A DNA stretch of 64,000 bases from an uncultured Bacteroidales bacterium (GTDB lineage Bacteria > Bacteroidota > Bacteroidia > Bacteroidales > Muribaculaceae). The translations under genes and the position numbers were made by a program. The stretch's first letter is position 1. Each line of letters begins with the position of its first letter. Shown here piece by piece: positions 9,022 to 19,488 of this stretch. Below the pieces are notes generated by a model. It did no database searches. It was not told the DNA's origin and worked only from the letters and a program-made list of their open reading frames with translations. Location: assembly GCA_900539915.1 (NCBI GenBank), contig UQDU01000002.1, positions 1 to 64,000 on the forward strand, given 5' to 3'.

Positions 9022-10434
9022 ATGGCTACGGTAGCATATAACCCGGAGGAGACAGAGGCCCGGACCGCGCCGCGCACAGCGGCAGTGGACGAGTTGAAGC
9101 CTGTTGCCAAGGGCGACCCATATATATGGGGCGTCTACATATTCCTGGTGCTCGTGTCGATAATCGAGCTTTACAGCGCATCGTCGCGCGAGGTGGTGTC
9201 CTCCGGCTGGTTAGGCGTGTTTGCGCCTATCGTGCGCCATACGGGTACCCTGCTGATTGGCTTCTTATGCGTATTGGGTCTACAGCGTGTGCACTACAGC
9301 AAGCTGGCCAAATGGATACCGCCGTTCGCGCTGCTTTCGGCAGTGCTGATGGGATATGTGATGGTGGCCGGCGACGTGGTCAATGGTGCGCGACGCTCCA
9401 TCAACCTGGGCTTCACCATACAGCCGAGCGAGATGATTAAGCTGGCGGCTCCGCTGTGCATAGCCCTGGTGCTTGCAAGGACGCAGAACCGCCGCAACCG
9501 CGAATTGCAGACCCCCGGTGTGTGGGTGTCGGTCACCATAGTTGTGGCCTACTGCGCCCTGCTGATCACGCAGGGCATGACCAACACCCTGCTGCTGATA
9601 GGCATCAGTCTGTCGATGCTCGTCATCGGCGGCTCGCGCTGGCGCACTTTGGGCAAGGTATTCCTGTTTTACTTCGGAGTGCTGATAGTGCTCGGCGCGG
9701 CCTATATCCTCATATCTCCGGCGGATACCTCGGAGAGCCGTCAGGACGAGAAATTGCGCAAGGAAATCAGCGAACTCGTAGAGGCCGGCAAGCTGACGCT
9801 GACCCCGACCCAGCAGTTTCTGCTCGAGCGTTTCGGCGACAAGGGGCGTGTAGGCACATGGGTGATGAGGTGGATACGCCACTCGTCAGGCGGCAATATG
9901 CCCAAATACGAGCAGGACATCACTGACAAAAACGCCCAGGAGATGTATGCCTATATGGCACAGGCCCGTGGCGGACTGATAGGCGTGGCCCCGGGCAATT
10001 CGCGCGAGACCTCACGGTTGCCGCTCGCATTTTCCGACTATATCTACTCCATCATCATAGAGGAGACAGGGCTTGCAGGGGCGGCCTTCGTGCTGTTTCT
10101 GTACCTGCTGCTGCTGGGACGCGCCAGCTCCATAGCGTCAAGGTGTTCGCGTGCATTCCCGGCTCTGCTCGTCATAGGCATGGCCGTCACGGTGGTGATG
10201 CAGGCACTCTTTCACATGGCCATAGTCACCGGCGTGTTCCCGGTGTCAGGGCAGCCGCTGCCGCTCATATCCAAGGGCGGATGCTCGATACTGATGGTGT
10301 CGGTGGCTTTCGGCATCATGCTCAGCGTGAGCCGTTACGCAGTCAGAGGCAGCGACAAGAAGACCAACATACGCCGCGAAATCAATGCTTTGCCCGAGGA
10401 AATCAGCGGCGACAACCTGACGATGATTAATTAG
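9022..10434 (+). CDS. ftsW: FtsW, SEDS-family septal peptidoglycan glycosyltransferase
   Basis: This polytopic membrane protein polymerises lipid II at the division site together with FtsI. The 470-aa protein shows the SEDS motifs: INLGFTIQPSE in the middle and LPLISKGGCS near the C-terminus. A long extracytoplasmic loop (about residues 233-330, with an EISELVEAGKL stretch and QDITDKNAQEMYAY) is bigger than in proteobacteria but usual in this phylum. Its place between murD and murG supports FtsW over RodA. The ATG at 9022 follows the tandem array. Confidence 0.95.
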   Translation: MATVAYNPEETEARTAPRTAAVDELKPVAKGDPYIWGVYIFLVLVSIIELYSASSREVVSSGWLGVFAPIVRHTGTLLIGFLCVLGLQRVHYSKLAKWIPPFALLSAVLMGYVMVAGDVVNGARRSINLGFTIQPSEMIKLAAPLCIALVLARTQNRRNRELQTPGVWVSVTIVVAYCALLITQGMTNTLLLIGISLSMLVIGGSRWRTLGKVFLFYFGVLIVLGAAYILISPADTSESRQDEKLRKEISELVEAGKLTLTPTQQFLLERFGDKGRVGTWVMRWIRHSSGGNMPKYEQDITDKNAQEMYAYMAQARGGLIGVAPGNSRETSRLPLAFSDYIYSIIIEETGLAGAAFVLFLYLLLLGRASSIASRCSRAFPALLVIGMAVTVVMQALFHMAIVTGVFPVSGQPLPLISKGGCSILMVSVAFGIMLSVSRYAVRGSDKKTNIRREINALPEEISGDNLTMIN

Positions 10435-10452
10435 AGCTTATAACACAAGATA

Positions 10453-11559
10453 ATGAAGACCGACTATCATATACTCATCAGCGGCGGCGGCACCGGAGGG
10501 CATATATTCCCTGCGCTTGCCATCGCCAACGCGCTCAAGCAGAGGCTCCCCGGCGCCAGCATACAGTTTGTCGGAGCTGACAACCGCATGGAGATGGAGC
10601 GTGTGCCCGAAGCCGGCTATCCGATCATCGGGCTGCCGGTGGCCGGATTTGACCGCAAAAGGCTGTGGCGCAATGTGGGCGTGCTGCTCAAGCTGTGGCG
10701 CAGTTCGCGCATGGCCAAGAAGATTGTGCGCGATTTCAAGCCCGATGTGGCTATCGGCGTAGGCGGCTACGCCAGCGGACCCACCCTTGCAGCCGCCCAG
10801 CAGGCCCATGTGCCCACCCTTCTTCAGGAGCAGAACTCCTATGCCGGAGTGACCAACAAGCTGCTTGCCAAGGACGCCGACCGCATATGCGTGGCCTATG
10901 AGGGCATGGAGCGGTTTTTCCCGGCTGACCGCATAGTGATGACAGGCAATCCCGTCCGCAAAGCCCTGTTTGACTGCAAACTGACACCTGCCGAAGCCCG
11001 TGAGGCATTAGGCTTCCCTGCCGACGAGCCGCTTGTGGTGGTGGTGGGCGGAAGCCTCGGGGCGCGTTCGGTCAACGATGCCACCTATGAGGCCATGGAT
11101 GCCATAACCGCTACCGGCGCCAACCTGCTGTGGCAGACCGGCAAGATATACTATGACGAATTTGCCGAGAAAACCCGCGGCAAAGCCAAAGTCAAGACCA
11201 TGGCGTTTCTGCCCGACATGGCCACAGTGTATCGCGCCGCCACATTCGTCATATCACGCGCCGGAGCGAGCACCATCAGCGAGCTGCAGCTCCTCGGTGT
11301 GCCGGCCATACTCATCCCCTCGGCCAATGTGGCCGAAGACCACCAGCGCAAAAACGCCATGGCCCTCGTGGACCGCGACGCGGCCATGATGATACTTGAT
11401 GCCGAAGCCTCGCAGCGGCTCAAGGAGGAGGCCCCGGCACTGCTCAATGACCCCGAGAGGCGTGACACGTATGCCGCCAATGTGCGCAAGATGGCTCTTC
11501 CGGAAGCTGACGAGCGGATAGCCGACGAGGTAATCACCCTGTTAAACCGAGAGAAATGA
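10453..11559 (+). CDS. murG: Lipid II synthase MurG (GlcNAc transferase)
   Basis: A peripheral inner-membrane GT28 enzyme that transfers GlcNAc from UDP-GlcNAc to lipid I, giving lipid II. The 368-aa product has the glycine-rich N-terminal loop GGGTGGHIFPA (11-21), a second G-loop GGSLGARSVN (~199-208) and the nucleotide-sugar segment AGASTISELQLLGVP. The stop TGA overlaps the first ATG of murC (11556-11559). Confidence 0.97.
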   Translation: MKTDYHILISGGGTGGHIFPALAIANALKQRLPGASIQFVGADNRMEMERVPEAGYPIIGLPVAGFDRKRLWRNVGVLLKLWRSSRMAKKIVRDFKPDVAIGVGGYASGPTLAAAQQAHVPTLLQEQNSYAGVTNKLLAKDADRICVAYEGMERFFPADRIVMTGNPVRKALFDCKLTPAEAREALGFPADEPLVVVVGGSLGARSVNDATYEAMDAITATGANLLWQTGKIYYDEFAEKTRGKAKVKTMAFLPDMATVYRAATFVISRAGASTISELQLLGVPAILIPSANVAEDHQRKNAMALVDRDAAMMILDAEASQRLKEEAPALLNDPERRDTYAANVRKMALPEADERIADEVITLLNREK

Positions 11560-12989
11560 TGGAGCAAGACAACACAGGGGCCGCAGTGCACGCATGCAGC
11601 GATGCCATCAAGCCCAATGTATATTTCGTGGGAGCCGGCGGCATAGGCATGTCGGCACTCGTGCGCTACTGCCTTTCCAAGGGTCACCGCGTAGGCGGCT
11701 ATGACCGCAGCGACTCGCATCTGCTGGAGCAGCTGCGGCAGGAGGGAGCGCAAATCACCCTCGACGAGAGTGCCGAGGCCATCCCCGAGGCATTCCGCAA
11801 TCCCGATGACACACTCGTGGTGTACACTCCGGCGGTGCCGGACAGCCATCAGGGGCTGCGGTGGCTGCGTGACAACGGATTCGAGGTGGTCAAGCGTTCG
11901 GAACTCCTCGGCAAGATTACCCGTAGCTCTCTCGGCATCTGTTTTGCCGGAACCCACGGCAAGACCACCACATCGTCCATGGCCGCCCACATACTGCACC
12001 AGAGCAGCGTGGGTTGCAACGCATTTTTAGGCGGCATACTCCGCAACTATGACAGCAATCTGCTGCTGAGCGCCACATCGCCCTACAGCGTCATCGAAGC
12101 CGACGAGTTTGACCGCTCATTCCATCGTCTGACACCCTACATAGCCGTCATCACTGCCACCGACCCCGACCATCTCGACATATACGGCACCGAGGAGGCT
12201 TATCTGGAAAGCTTTGCCCACTTCACGGAGCTGATACAGCCCGGTGGCACCCTGATAGTGCACACGGGGCTTAAGCTGAAGCCGCGTCCGGGCAAGGATG
12301 TCAGGGTATGGACCTACGGCAAGACCGATGGCGACTTCCATGCCGAGAACATACGCCGCGGCGACGGCAGCCTGACCTTTGACCTCGCCACACCCGGCGG
12401 CATCATCCGCGACATCACCCCCGGGGTGCCCGTGGAAATCAACATAGAGAACACCATAGCGGCGATAGCCGGCGTGTATGCCACCGGGCATCTGGAGGTA
12501 GACAGCATGCGCCGTGCAGTGGCATCGTTCATGGGTCCGAAAAGGCGGTTTGAGTTCCTGCTGCGTGAACCGTCGCCCTCCTCGCGCGTTGTGATAGACG
12601 ACTACGCCCATCACCCCGACGAGCTCAAGGCCTCGATACTCTCGGTCAAGAGCCTCTATCCCGGCCGCCGGCTGACGGTGATGTTCCAGCCGCATCTCTA
12701 CAGCCGCACACGCGACTTCGCCCCGGAGTTTGCCGCCGCGCTTGACCTCGCCGACGAAGCGGTGATAGTCGAGCTGTATCCGGCACGCGAGAAGCCCATC
12801 CCTGGCATCTCCGAGCGCACCATAGCCGACCTGATGAAGAATCCGCGCCACATCGTCGTGAGCAAGAGCATGCTCGCTGATTGGATGCGTCAGGGCGATT
12901 TCGATGTGCTCCTCAATGCCGGTGCCGGAGATGTCAGCGACATGCTTCCGCCGCTCGTCGAAGAACTTAAAAAGCATCCACGCCGATGA
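11556..12989 (+). CDS. murC: UDP-N-acetylmuramate:L-alanine ligase MurC
   Basis: MurC adds the first stem-peptide residue to UDP-MurNAc in the cytoplasm. The 477-aa protein has a UDP-binding domain (VGAGGIGMSAL, 26-36), the P-loop GTHGKTTTS (132-140) and the YAHHPDELKASI segment of the C-terminal ligase domain. Two ATGs sit in tandem (11556 and 11559); the first overlaps the murG stop. The stop again overlaps the next ATG (ftsQ) by 4 bp. Confidence 0.97.
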   Translation: MMEQDNTGAAVHACSDAIKPNVYFVGAGGIGMSALVRYCLSKGHRVGGYDRSDSHLLEQLRQEGAQITLDESAEAIPEAFRNPDDTLVVYTPAVPDSHQGLRWLRDNGFEVVKRSELLGKITRSSLGICFAGTHGKTTTSSMAAHILHQSSVGCNAFLGGILRNYDSNLLLSATSPYSVIEADEFDRSFHRLTPYIAVITATDPDHLDIYGTEEAYLESFAHFTELIQPGGTLIVHTGLKLKPRPGKDVRVWTYGKTDGDFHAENIRRGDGSLTFDLATPGGIIRDITPGVPVEINIENTIAAIAGVYATGHLEVDSMRRAVASFMGPKRRFEFLLREPSPSSRVVIDDYAHHPDELKASILSVKSLYPGRRLTVMFQPHLYSRTRDFAPEFAAALDLADEAVIVELYPAREKPIPGISERTIADLMKNPRHIVVSKSMLADWMRQGDFDVLLNAGAGDVSDMLPPLVEELKKHPRR

Positions 12990-13894
12990 AACGCTACGTA
13001 GCCATAATAGTGACCGCCGTGGCCGTCGCATATCTTGCGGTGGCCCTGACGCTCACGTCGTATATGGCTGCCGCCGATACGTGCACCGAGGTCAGCATCC
13101 AGGTCAATGACACCTCGGCTCATCCGTTTGTCACCGTCAGGGAGCTTAACCGTGACCTCGGGGATATCATCAACACCGCTCCCGGGCGTCCTCTGAGCGA
13201 AATCAACACCGCCGACATAGAGCGGCGTCTCGCCCGTATCGACAAAATCGAGGAGGCCAAGGCTCTGGTACTGACCACAGGCAAGGTGCTGATAGAGGTG
13301 ACTCCGATGCGTCCCGTGGCCAGGGTGTTTGACGGCAACAAGTCATATTACATCAACAAGGACGGCAAGCGCATATCGGCCAACGCCCGGTATCATGTGG
13401 ACGTGCCTGTCATCGAGGGACGCCTTGACCGCATGAAGCTGCGCCCGGAGTCGTATCTGCCGTTGGTGCGCCATATCAGCGATGACCCGGGCTGGAACGC
13501 CCTCATATCGGTCATCAAGATAGACACGCCGCGTGACATCATGCTCGTGCCGGTAATCCACGGCCATGTAATCAATCTCGGTGATACTTCGGGATACGTG
13601 GAGAAGTTCGACAGGCTCAAGAAATTCTACCGCGAGGTGATGCCCGAGAAGGGGTGGAACTACTACGACACCGTGTCGGTGAAATGGCGCGGACAGGTAG
13701 TGGCCACACGGGCTCAGAAGGGCCACAACATCATCCCCGACATTGAGGAGGATATCGACGAGGCCGACGATGCCACCACGATGATGCCCACCGACGATGC
13801 CCTCGACGGTAAAGGGTTCCCCAAGACCCCAAAGGGAGCCAAACCACAGAAAGCTGATTCGGCATCGCATAAGAAGCCCGAGAAACCAGTCTGA
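12986..13894 (+). CDS. ftsQ: Cell division protein FtsQ
   Basis: A 302-aa bitopic membrane protein with one N-terminal helix (about residues 4-22). A periplasmic region follows with a POTRA-like N-terminal part (EVSIQVNDTSAHPFVTVREL) and a beta domain containing FDGNKSYYINKDGKRIS. FtsQ recruits FtsL/FtsB and links early and late divisome proteins. The C-terminus carries an acidic stretch (~251-265) and a Lys/Pro-rich end, which looks disordered. Identification rests on topology and location between murC and ftsA. Confidence 0.9.
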   Translation: MKRYVAIIVTAVAVAYLAVALTLTSYMAAADTCTEVSIQVNDTSAHPFVTVRELNRDLGDIINTAPGRPLSEINTADIERRLARIDKIEEAKALVLTTGKVLIEVTPMRPVARVFDGNKSYYINKDGKRISANARYHVDVPVIEGRLDRMKLRPESYLPLVRHISDDPGWNALISVIKIDTPRDIMLVPVIHGHVINLGDTSGYVEKFDRLKKFYREVMPEKGWNYYDTVSVKWRGQVVATRAQKGHNIIPDIEEDIDEADDATTMMPTDDALDGKGFPKTPKGAKPQKADSASHKKPEKPV

Positions 13895-13947
13895 ATAAAC
13901 CTATACCATAGAAAAAACCACAGAAAACAGATATACCCAACACCATT

Positions 13948-15315
13948 ATGGACCCGAAATACGTAATAGCCCTGGAGATAGGAAGTTCCAAGATACGCGG
14001 AGCCGCCGGCACCGTGGACGAGAACGGCATACTGACAGTCATAGCCCTCGAGGAGGAGAGGCTGATTGACTGCGTCAGATACGGCTGGATACGCAATGTG
14101 GAGGAGGTCGACAGCCGCATCCACCGTATCATCAAGAAGCTGGAAAACCGTCTGCATCCGCGCAAAATCAAGAGTGTCTATCTGGGCATAGGCGGCCTGT
14201 CGTTCATTTCGACGCCGCGCGAGGTCAGCCGTCGTCTGCCCGCGCCCGAGGAGTTTACAGAGGACATCCTGGCCGACCTGCGTCAGGAGGCTTTCAACCT
14301 GCCTGTGGGCGACCGCGAAGTGGTTGACGTAATCGGACGCCAGTTCTTCATAGACCGCACGCCCGAAAACCAGCCCATAGGTGTGTACGGACAGGACATA
14401 AAGGCCGAGTTCAACATAGTCACCTGCCGTCCGCTCCCCAAGCAGGTGTTTAACCGCGTCATTTCCGACCGTCTGCGTCTCGGCATCAATGATTTCGTGG
14501 TCAGGCAGATAGCCGAGGGCGACCTTGTCATCACCAACGAGGAGAAGAAACTCGGCTGCGTGCTGGTGGATTTCGGAGCCGAGACCACCGGGGTGTCGGT
14601 CTACAAGTCGGGGCATCTGCAATATTTCGCCACGCTGCCCCTGGGCTCGCGCAACATCACCCTCGACATCACAGCGCTCAACTGCCTGGAGGAGAAAGCT
14701 GAGGAATACAAGAAAATCGGCGGCAATGCCATGGGCGAGCGGCAGACATCAACGCTGATACCCGACAATGTCAGCTATGACGAAATCAACAGCTATGTAG
14801 GTGCCAGAGCCGGCGAAATCATAGCCAATATCAACGAGCAGATCAAATATGCCGGCTACAGCCCGTCGCAGCTCCCGGCCGGTATCATCATAGTAGGCGC
14901 CGGAGCCAAGCTGTCGCGCTTCAACGAGCGTCTGGAGACGGAGACGAAGCTCCCGGTGCGCCTGGGTGCGCCGCTTGACTGCATCCGTTTTCAGGATGGC
15001 CGTATCCAGGCTCCCGATGCCGTGGATGTCATCAGCGTGCTCTATGCCGCCGCACGCCGCGGTGCGCGTGAGTGCATGGAAATCCCGCAGACCGCCCCTG
15101 TGACGACTCCGCAGCCCCAACCTGTGGCTGAGCCGGTACATGCAGTCCAGGAGCCGCCGAAGCCTGTCGAGAATCCTGCCCCCGTCATCGAGGAGGACGA
15201 CGAGCGTCCGCGCCGCAAGAAGGGCTGGGGACACTTTGTCAGGAAAGGGAAGGACTTCATGAGCAATTTCCTCAATGACGATCCCTACGATGACGACTTT
15301 GACGACAATAAATAA
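13948..15315 (+). CDS. ftsA: Cell division protein FtsA
   Basis: An actin-like ATPase that tethers FtsZ to the inner membrane. The 455-aa product has the phosphate-1 motif ALEIGSSKIRG (8-18), the phosphate-2 region LVDFGAETTGVSVY and the adenosine motif IIIVGAGAKLS. Beyond the fold lies a Pro/Glu-rich linker (~375-415), then a basic, hydrophobic C-terminal helix (KKGWGHFVRKGKDFMSNFL) that suits membrane binding. It is followed 58 bp later by ftsZ. Confidence 0.96.
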   Translation: MDPKYVIALEIGSSKIRGAAGTVDENGILTVIALEEERLIDCVRYGWIRNVEEVDSRIHRIIKKLENRLHPRKIKSVYLGIGGLSFISTPREVSRRLPAPEEFTEDILADLRQEAFNLPVGDREVVDVIGRQFFIDRTPENQPIGVYGQDIKAEFNIVTCRPLPKQVFNRVISDRLRLGINDFVVRQIAEGDLVITNEEKKLGCVLVDFGAETTGVSVYKSGHLQYFATLPLGSRNITLDITALNCLEEKAEEYKKIGGNAMGERQTSTLIPDNVSYDEINSYVGARAGEIIANINEQIKYAGYSPSQLPAGIIIVGAGAKLSRFNERLETETKLPVRLGAPLDCIRFQDGRIQAPDAVDVISVLYAAARRGARECMEIPQTAPVTTPQPQPVAEPVHAVQEPPKPVENPAPVIEEDDERPRRKKGWGHFVRKGKDFMSNFLNDDPYDDDFDDNK

Positions 15316-15373
15316 TCAACCCATCTATATCTATAAGAGCATCATAACCATTTTTTAGAACCCTACTACAGTC

Positions 15374-16858
15374 ATGAATCGCGAAGAATTAGAAAATATA
15401 GCAAAAGATGTAAATCTCATCGATATAGCGACCTCCAAGGCTCTGCCCCCCATCATCAAGGTGATAGGCGTGGGCGGTGGCGGCAACAATGCCATCAACC
15501 ACATGTACAACGAAGGCATCAGCGATGTTACTTTCGTGGTGTGCAACACTGATGCCCAGGCTCTGAAAAACTCCCCTGTGCCCACCAAGGTGCAGATAGG
15601 TGACGGCCTCGGAGCCGGCAACGACCCCGAGAAGGGACGCCAGTATGCCGAGGATGATGCTGACAAGATAGCCGAGATATTTAACGATGACACCAAGATG
15701 GTGTTCATCACCGCCGGCATGGGCGGAGGCACCGGCACCGGTGCCGGCCCTGTGGTGGCCCGCATCGCCAAGGAGAAAGGGCTGCTGACAGTGGGCATCG
15801 TGACCATACCGTTTCTGTTTGAGGGCAAGAAGAAAATCCTCAAGGCCCTTGACGGAGCTGACGAGATGGCCAAGTATGTGGATGCGCTGCTCATCATCAA
15901 CAACGAGCGCATCACCGAGATATATGCCGACCTCGACTTCATCAACGCATTCAACAAGGCCGATGACACCCTGTCGACGGCTGCACGCTCTATCTCGGAG
16001 ATAATCACCTGCGACGGCTACATCAACCTTGACTTCAACGATGTCAACACCACCCTGCGCGATGGCGGCACTGCCATCATCTCCGCCGGCTACGGCGAGG
16101 GGGAGGGACGTGTGACCAAGGCGATAGAGGACGCCCTGAACTCGCCGCTGCTGCGTAACCGCAACATCTTCGGCTCGAAGCATCTGCTTTTCAACCTCTA
16201 CTTCTCGCGTCAGGCACAGACGCCGTTCCAGATGGCCGAAGCCGCCGAAATCACCAACTTCGTCAATACCCTTGACCCGGATGTGGATGTCATATGGGGT
16301 ATCGCGTTTGATGACAGCCTCGGCGACAAGGTGAAGATGACAATACTGGCTGCCGGATTTGAGAACAATTTCCGCCAGGACCAGGCAGCCCCGGCTCCGG
16401 CACCTGCGCCTCAGCCCTCGGTGCGCCGTCCGGCCACACCGGTCACCGACCTGCGCCAGAATCCCACAGTGCGCCACTCCGCTCCCCAGAGCATGCGCGG
16501 CAACACCATCCCCTTTGACGAGGAGCCTGTGATGGCATACCAGCAGCCTGTGCAGCAGCCCCGTCAGGCCGAGGCTGTGCGCTCGCGTGAGGCTTCGGAG
16601 AAACGCATAGAGAATGAATACGGCAGCGAACGACTTGAGGGCATCAAGAGCAATGTGGACCGCACGCGCTACGTGGTGCTGAAACCGTCACAGCTCGAAG
16701 ACATGGCTCTCATAGACAAACTCGAACGCGCCCCGGCCTACAACCGTGACAAGCGCACCAGCGACGAAATCAAGAACATGGGCACCGCGATGTCGGAGAC
16801 TGTCATGGATGACGACCTGCGCCACACCAACGACGGCGGCAATCTCATATCCTTCTGA
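15374..16858 (+). CDS. ftsZ: Cell division GTPase FtsZ
   Basis: FtsZ is the tubulin homologue that polymerises into the Z-ring. The 494-aa protein has the GTP-binding motif GGGTGTG at 117-123, an early GVGGGGNNAI segment and the T7-loop region. After the globular part (to ~330) there is a variable linker with Pro/Ala/Gln repeats. A conserved C-terminal-peptide-like motif (ERAPAYNRDK, about 455) is not at the very end: ~35 further residues follow and finish in GGNLISF. This is the last gene of the dcw cluster. Confidence 0.97.
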   Translation: MNREELENIAKDVNLIDIATSKALPPIIKVIGVGGGGNNAINHMYNEGISDVTFVVCNTDAQALKNSPVPTKVQIGDGLGAGNDPEKGRQYAEDDADKIAEIFNDDTKMVFITAGMGGGTGTGAGPVVARIAKEKGLLTVGIVTIPFLFEGKKKILKALDGADEMAKYVDALLIINNERITEIYADLDFINAFNKADDTLSTAARSISEIITCDGYINLDFNDVNTTLRDGGTAIISAGYGEGEGRVTKAIEDALNSPLLRNRNIFGSKHLLFNLYFSRQAQTPFQMAEAAEITNFVNTLDPDVDVIWGIAFDDSLGDKVKMTILAAGFENNFRQDQAAPAPAPAPQPSVRRPATPVTDLRQNPTVRHSAPQSMRGNTIPFDEEPVMAYQQPVQQPRQAEAVRSREASEKRIENEYGSERLEGIKSNVDRTRYVVLKPSQLEDMALIDKLERAPAYNRDKRTSDEIKNMGTAMSETVMDDDLRHTNDGGNLISF

Positions 16859-16920
16859 CCGTAACCGCGGCATAACACACACATACACACACAGACAGAA
16901 GAACTCACACAATATCTCAT

Positions 16921-19488
16921 ATGGTCATGCGCAGATACAGCCGCATCATAGCCTTCGTGGCATCCATCATAGTGATGGGCATCATCGCTTTCGCTTATTT
17001 CTATCCCGACGCATCGCAGGGCAATGTGCTGCGACAGTACGACACCCAGCAGGGCATAGCGATAGGACAGGAGGCCAAGGCATATGCCGAACAGACAGGC
17101 GAGACGGTCCGATGGACCAATTCGCTGTTTTCGGGTATGCCCAATTTCCAGATTTCTCCGTCTTATCCGTCTGACGGCATGTTCAGGTGGATCAATACGG
17201 TGATGGGGCTGGGACTTCCGTCGCCGGCCAATCTGGTGTTTATGATGATGGCCGGTTTCTTCATACTGCTGATGGCCATGAGGATGAGGTGGTATGTGGC
17301 CCTTGCCGGGGCCATAGCCTACGGATTTTCGAGCTATTTCATCATCATCATAGGTGCCGGGCATATATGGAAGTTCATCACGCTGGCCTACATACCGCCT
17401 ACGATAGCCGGCATGGTGCTGTGTTATCAGGGGCGTTATCTGATAGGGTCGGCTCTGGCTGCGCTGTTTGCAATGATGCAGATAGCCGGCAACCATGTGC
17501 AGATGTCATATTACTTCCTCTTTGTGGTGCTCGGCTTCGTGGTGGTCTATCTCGTGCTGGCACTCAAGGACCGCAAGTCCATGAAGCGTTGGGGCATAGC
17601 CACAGGGTCGCTTGTCGTGGCAGGGATACTGGCTGTGCTTGCCAATTCGCCGAGTCTCTACAATACCTACGAATACTCCAAGGAGACGATGCGCGGACGC
17701 CACTCCGAACTGACGCAGCCGCGCTCCGCGGACTCTCAGGCCACTTCGGGCCTTGACCGCGACTATATAACCCAATACAGCTACGGACAGGCCGAGACAT
17801 TCTCGCTGCTCATACCCGACATCAAGGGGGGTGCTTCCGTGAAGCCCGAGAAGGGCAACAACACTATGCTGACATTGGGCAGCATGCCCCGGGCCAAGGA
17901 GATGGCCGACAAGGGCACTCTGCATCCGATAGAGGCGCAGTATCTCGAGTATCTGACTCAGTATTTCGGCGAACCCGAGGGCACCAACGGCCCTGTGTAT
18001 GTGGGTGCGATAATATGCGCCCTGTTTATACTGGGTCTGTTTGTCATCAAGGGTCCGTGGAAGTGGATGCTGCTTGTGCTGACGCTCTTTTCGATATTCC
18101 TGGCGTGGGGACGCAATTTCATGTGGTTTACCGATCTGATGATTGACTACATGCCCATGTACAGCAAATTCCGCACTGTGGAGAGCATACTCGTGATAGC
18201 TGAGTTCACCATGCCGCTTCTCGGTGCCATGGCCCTCCAGAAAGTGCTCGCAGACCCCGAGGGGATAAAGAAGTACCAGCGGCCTCTGCTGTGGTCGGTG
18301 GGCATACCGGCCTTCTTCTGCATAGTGGCTCTGGCATTGCCGGGAATCTATGGCGACGCTGTCACATCGGGCGACTTGCAGAATGATCAGTACATCTCCC
18401 AGTCGCTCGCCGCTCAGGGCTACGACAAGGAGCAGATTGCGGCTTTCAGCTTGCAGAATCCTCATATCTATGATGCCGTGGAGAGTCTGCGCTACGGCAT
18501 GGTAAGGTCCGATGCGCTCCGCAGCCTCGTGTTCCTGCTGCTTGCAGGGGCGGTGCTGTATCTGTATCTGCGTAACCGCCTGTCGGCGATGGTGGCCGGT
18601 ATCGGCATCGGTGTCCTGGTGCTTGTGGACCTCTACAGCGTCAATAAGCGTTATCTCAACCATGACAGTTTCGTGCCCAAGGCCCTGACCATGGGTGTAC
18701 CCATAGAGAAGACCGCTGCCGACGAGGCGATATTGGCTGACACGGCCATGAACTACCGTGTGATGGACATACCGCGATTCTGGTCGCCGGCACCTTCATA
18801 CTACCATAAGATGGTGGGAGGCTACCATGCCGCCAAACTGACACGTTACCAGGATCTGATAGACCGCCATCTCAACGGATTCCTCTCCGGCGAGCCTAAA
18901 CCTGCCGACTGGCAGGTGCTCGACATGCTCAACGCCAAGTATGTCATAGGTCCCGACGGCTCTCCGCTGCTCAATGACCGCGCCATGGGCAACGCATGGT
19001 ATGTCGACACGCTCCGCTGGGTTGCCAATGCCGATGAGGAGATGGCTGCATTGAGCACACTGAACCTCCGCACATCGGCTGTGGCCGACAGGAAATTCGA
19101 GAAAGTGCTCGGCCCGGCGAAACCTGTCGCTGCCGGCGACACCATATATGAGACCACCTATGCTCCGGGACGTCTCACCTACAAGGCTCGCAGTGCCAAT
19201 GGAGGCGTGGCGGTGTTCTCGGAGGTATATTTCCCGTGGGGATGGCATGCCACCATCGACGGCAAGCCTGCCGAGCTGGGGCGTGTCAACTATGTGCTCC
19301 GTGCCCTCAATATCCCGGCCGGCGAACATGAGGTGGCGATGGTGTTTGACCCTCAGTCGCTGCATACCACCGACACATTGGCGCGTATAGCCATCATATT
19401 GATATATCTGGCATTGACCGGGGGCATCGTCCTCTCGGTGGGACGGATAGTGAAGCCCCGGAAGGCTGACCGCACGACTGCTGCATGA
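16921..19488 (+). CDS. YfhO-family polytopic membrane protein
   Basis: An 855-aa inner-membrane protein with more than ten hydrophobic helices and a C-terminal extracytoplasmic domain (from ~600) that ends before a last helix (~830-850). The layout and the segment YFPWGWHATIDGKPAELGRVN fit the YfhO family (PF09586), proposed GT-C-like lipid-linked sugar transferases. In Gram-positives YfhO glycosylates teichoic acid; the substrate in Bacteroidetes is not known to me. The start could be ATG 16921 or 16927. A CA-rich tract (~16875-16896) precedes it. The stop overlaps the next gene by 4 bp. Confidence 0.8.
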   Translation: MVMRRYSRIIAFVASIIVMGIIAFAYFYPDASQGNVLRQYDTQQGIAIGQEAKAYAEQTGETVRWTNSLFSGMPNFQISPSYPSDGMFRWINTVMGLGLPSPANLVFMMMAGFFILLMAMRMRWYVALAGAIAYGFSSYFIIIIGAGHIWKFITLAYIPPTIAGMVLCYQGRYLIGSALAALFAMMQIAGNHVQMSYYFLFVVLGFVVVYLVLALKDRKSMKRWGIATGSLVVAGILAVLANSPSLYNTYEYSKETMRGRHSELTQPRSADSQATSGLDRDYITQYSYGQAETFSLLIPDIKGGASVKPEKGNNTMLTLGSMPRAKEMADKGTLHPIEAQYLEYLTQYFGEPEGTNGPVYVGAIICALFILGLFVIKGPWKWMLLVLTLFSIFLAWGRNFMWFTDLMIDYMPMYSKFRTVESILVIAEFTMPLLGAMALQKVLADPEGIKKYQRPLLWSVGIPAFFCIVALALPGIYGDAVTSGDLQNDQYISQSLAAQGYDKEQIAAFSLQNPHIYDAVESLRYGMVRSDALRSLVFLLLAGAVLYLYLRNRLSAMVAGIGIGVLVLVDLYSVNKRYLNHDSFVPKALTMGVPIEKTAADEAILADTAMNYRVMDIPRFWSPAPSYYHKMVGGYHAAKLTRYQDLIDRHLNGFLSGEPKPADWQVLDMLNAKYVIGPDGSPLLNDRAMGNAWYVDTLRWVANADEEMAALSTLNLRTSAVADRKFEKVLGPAKPVAAGDTIYETTYAPGRLTYKARSANGGVAVFSEVYFPWGWHATIDGKPAELGRVNYVLRALNIPAGEHEVAMVFDPQSLHTTDTLARIAIILIYLALTGGIVLSVGRIVKPRKADRTTAA

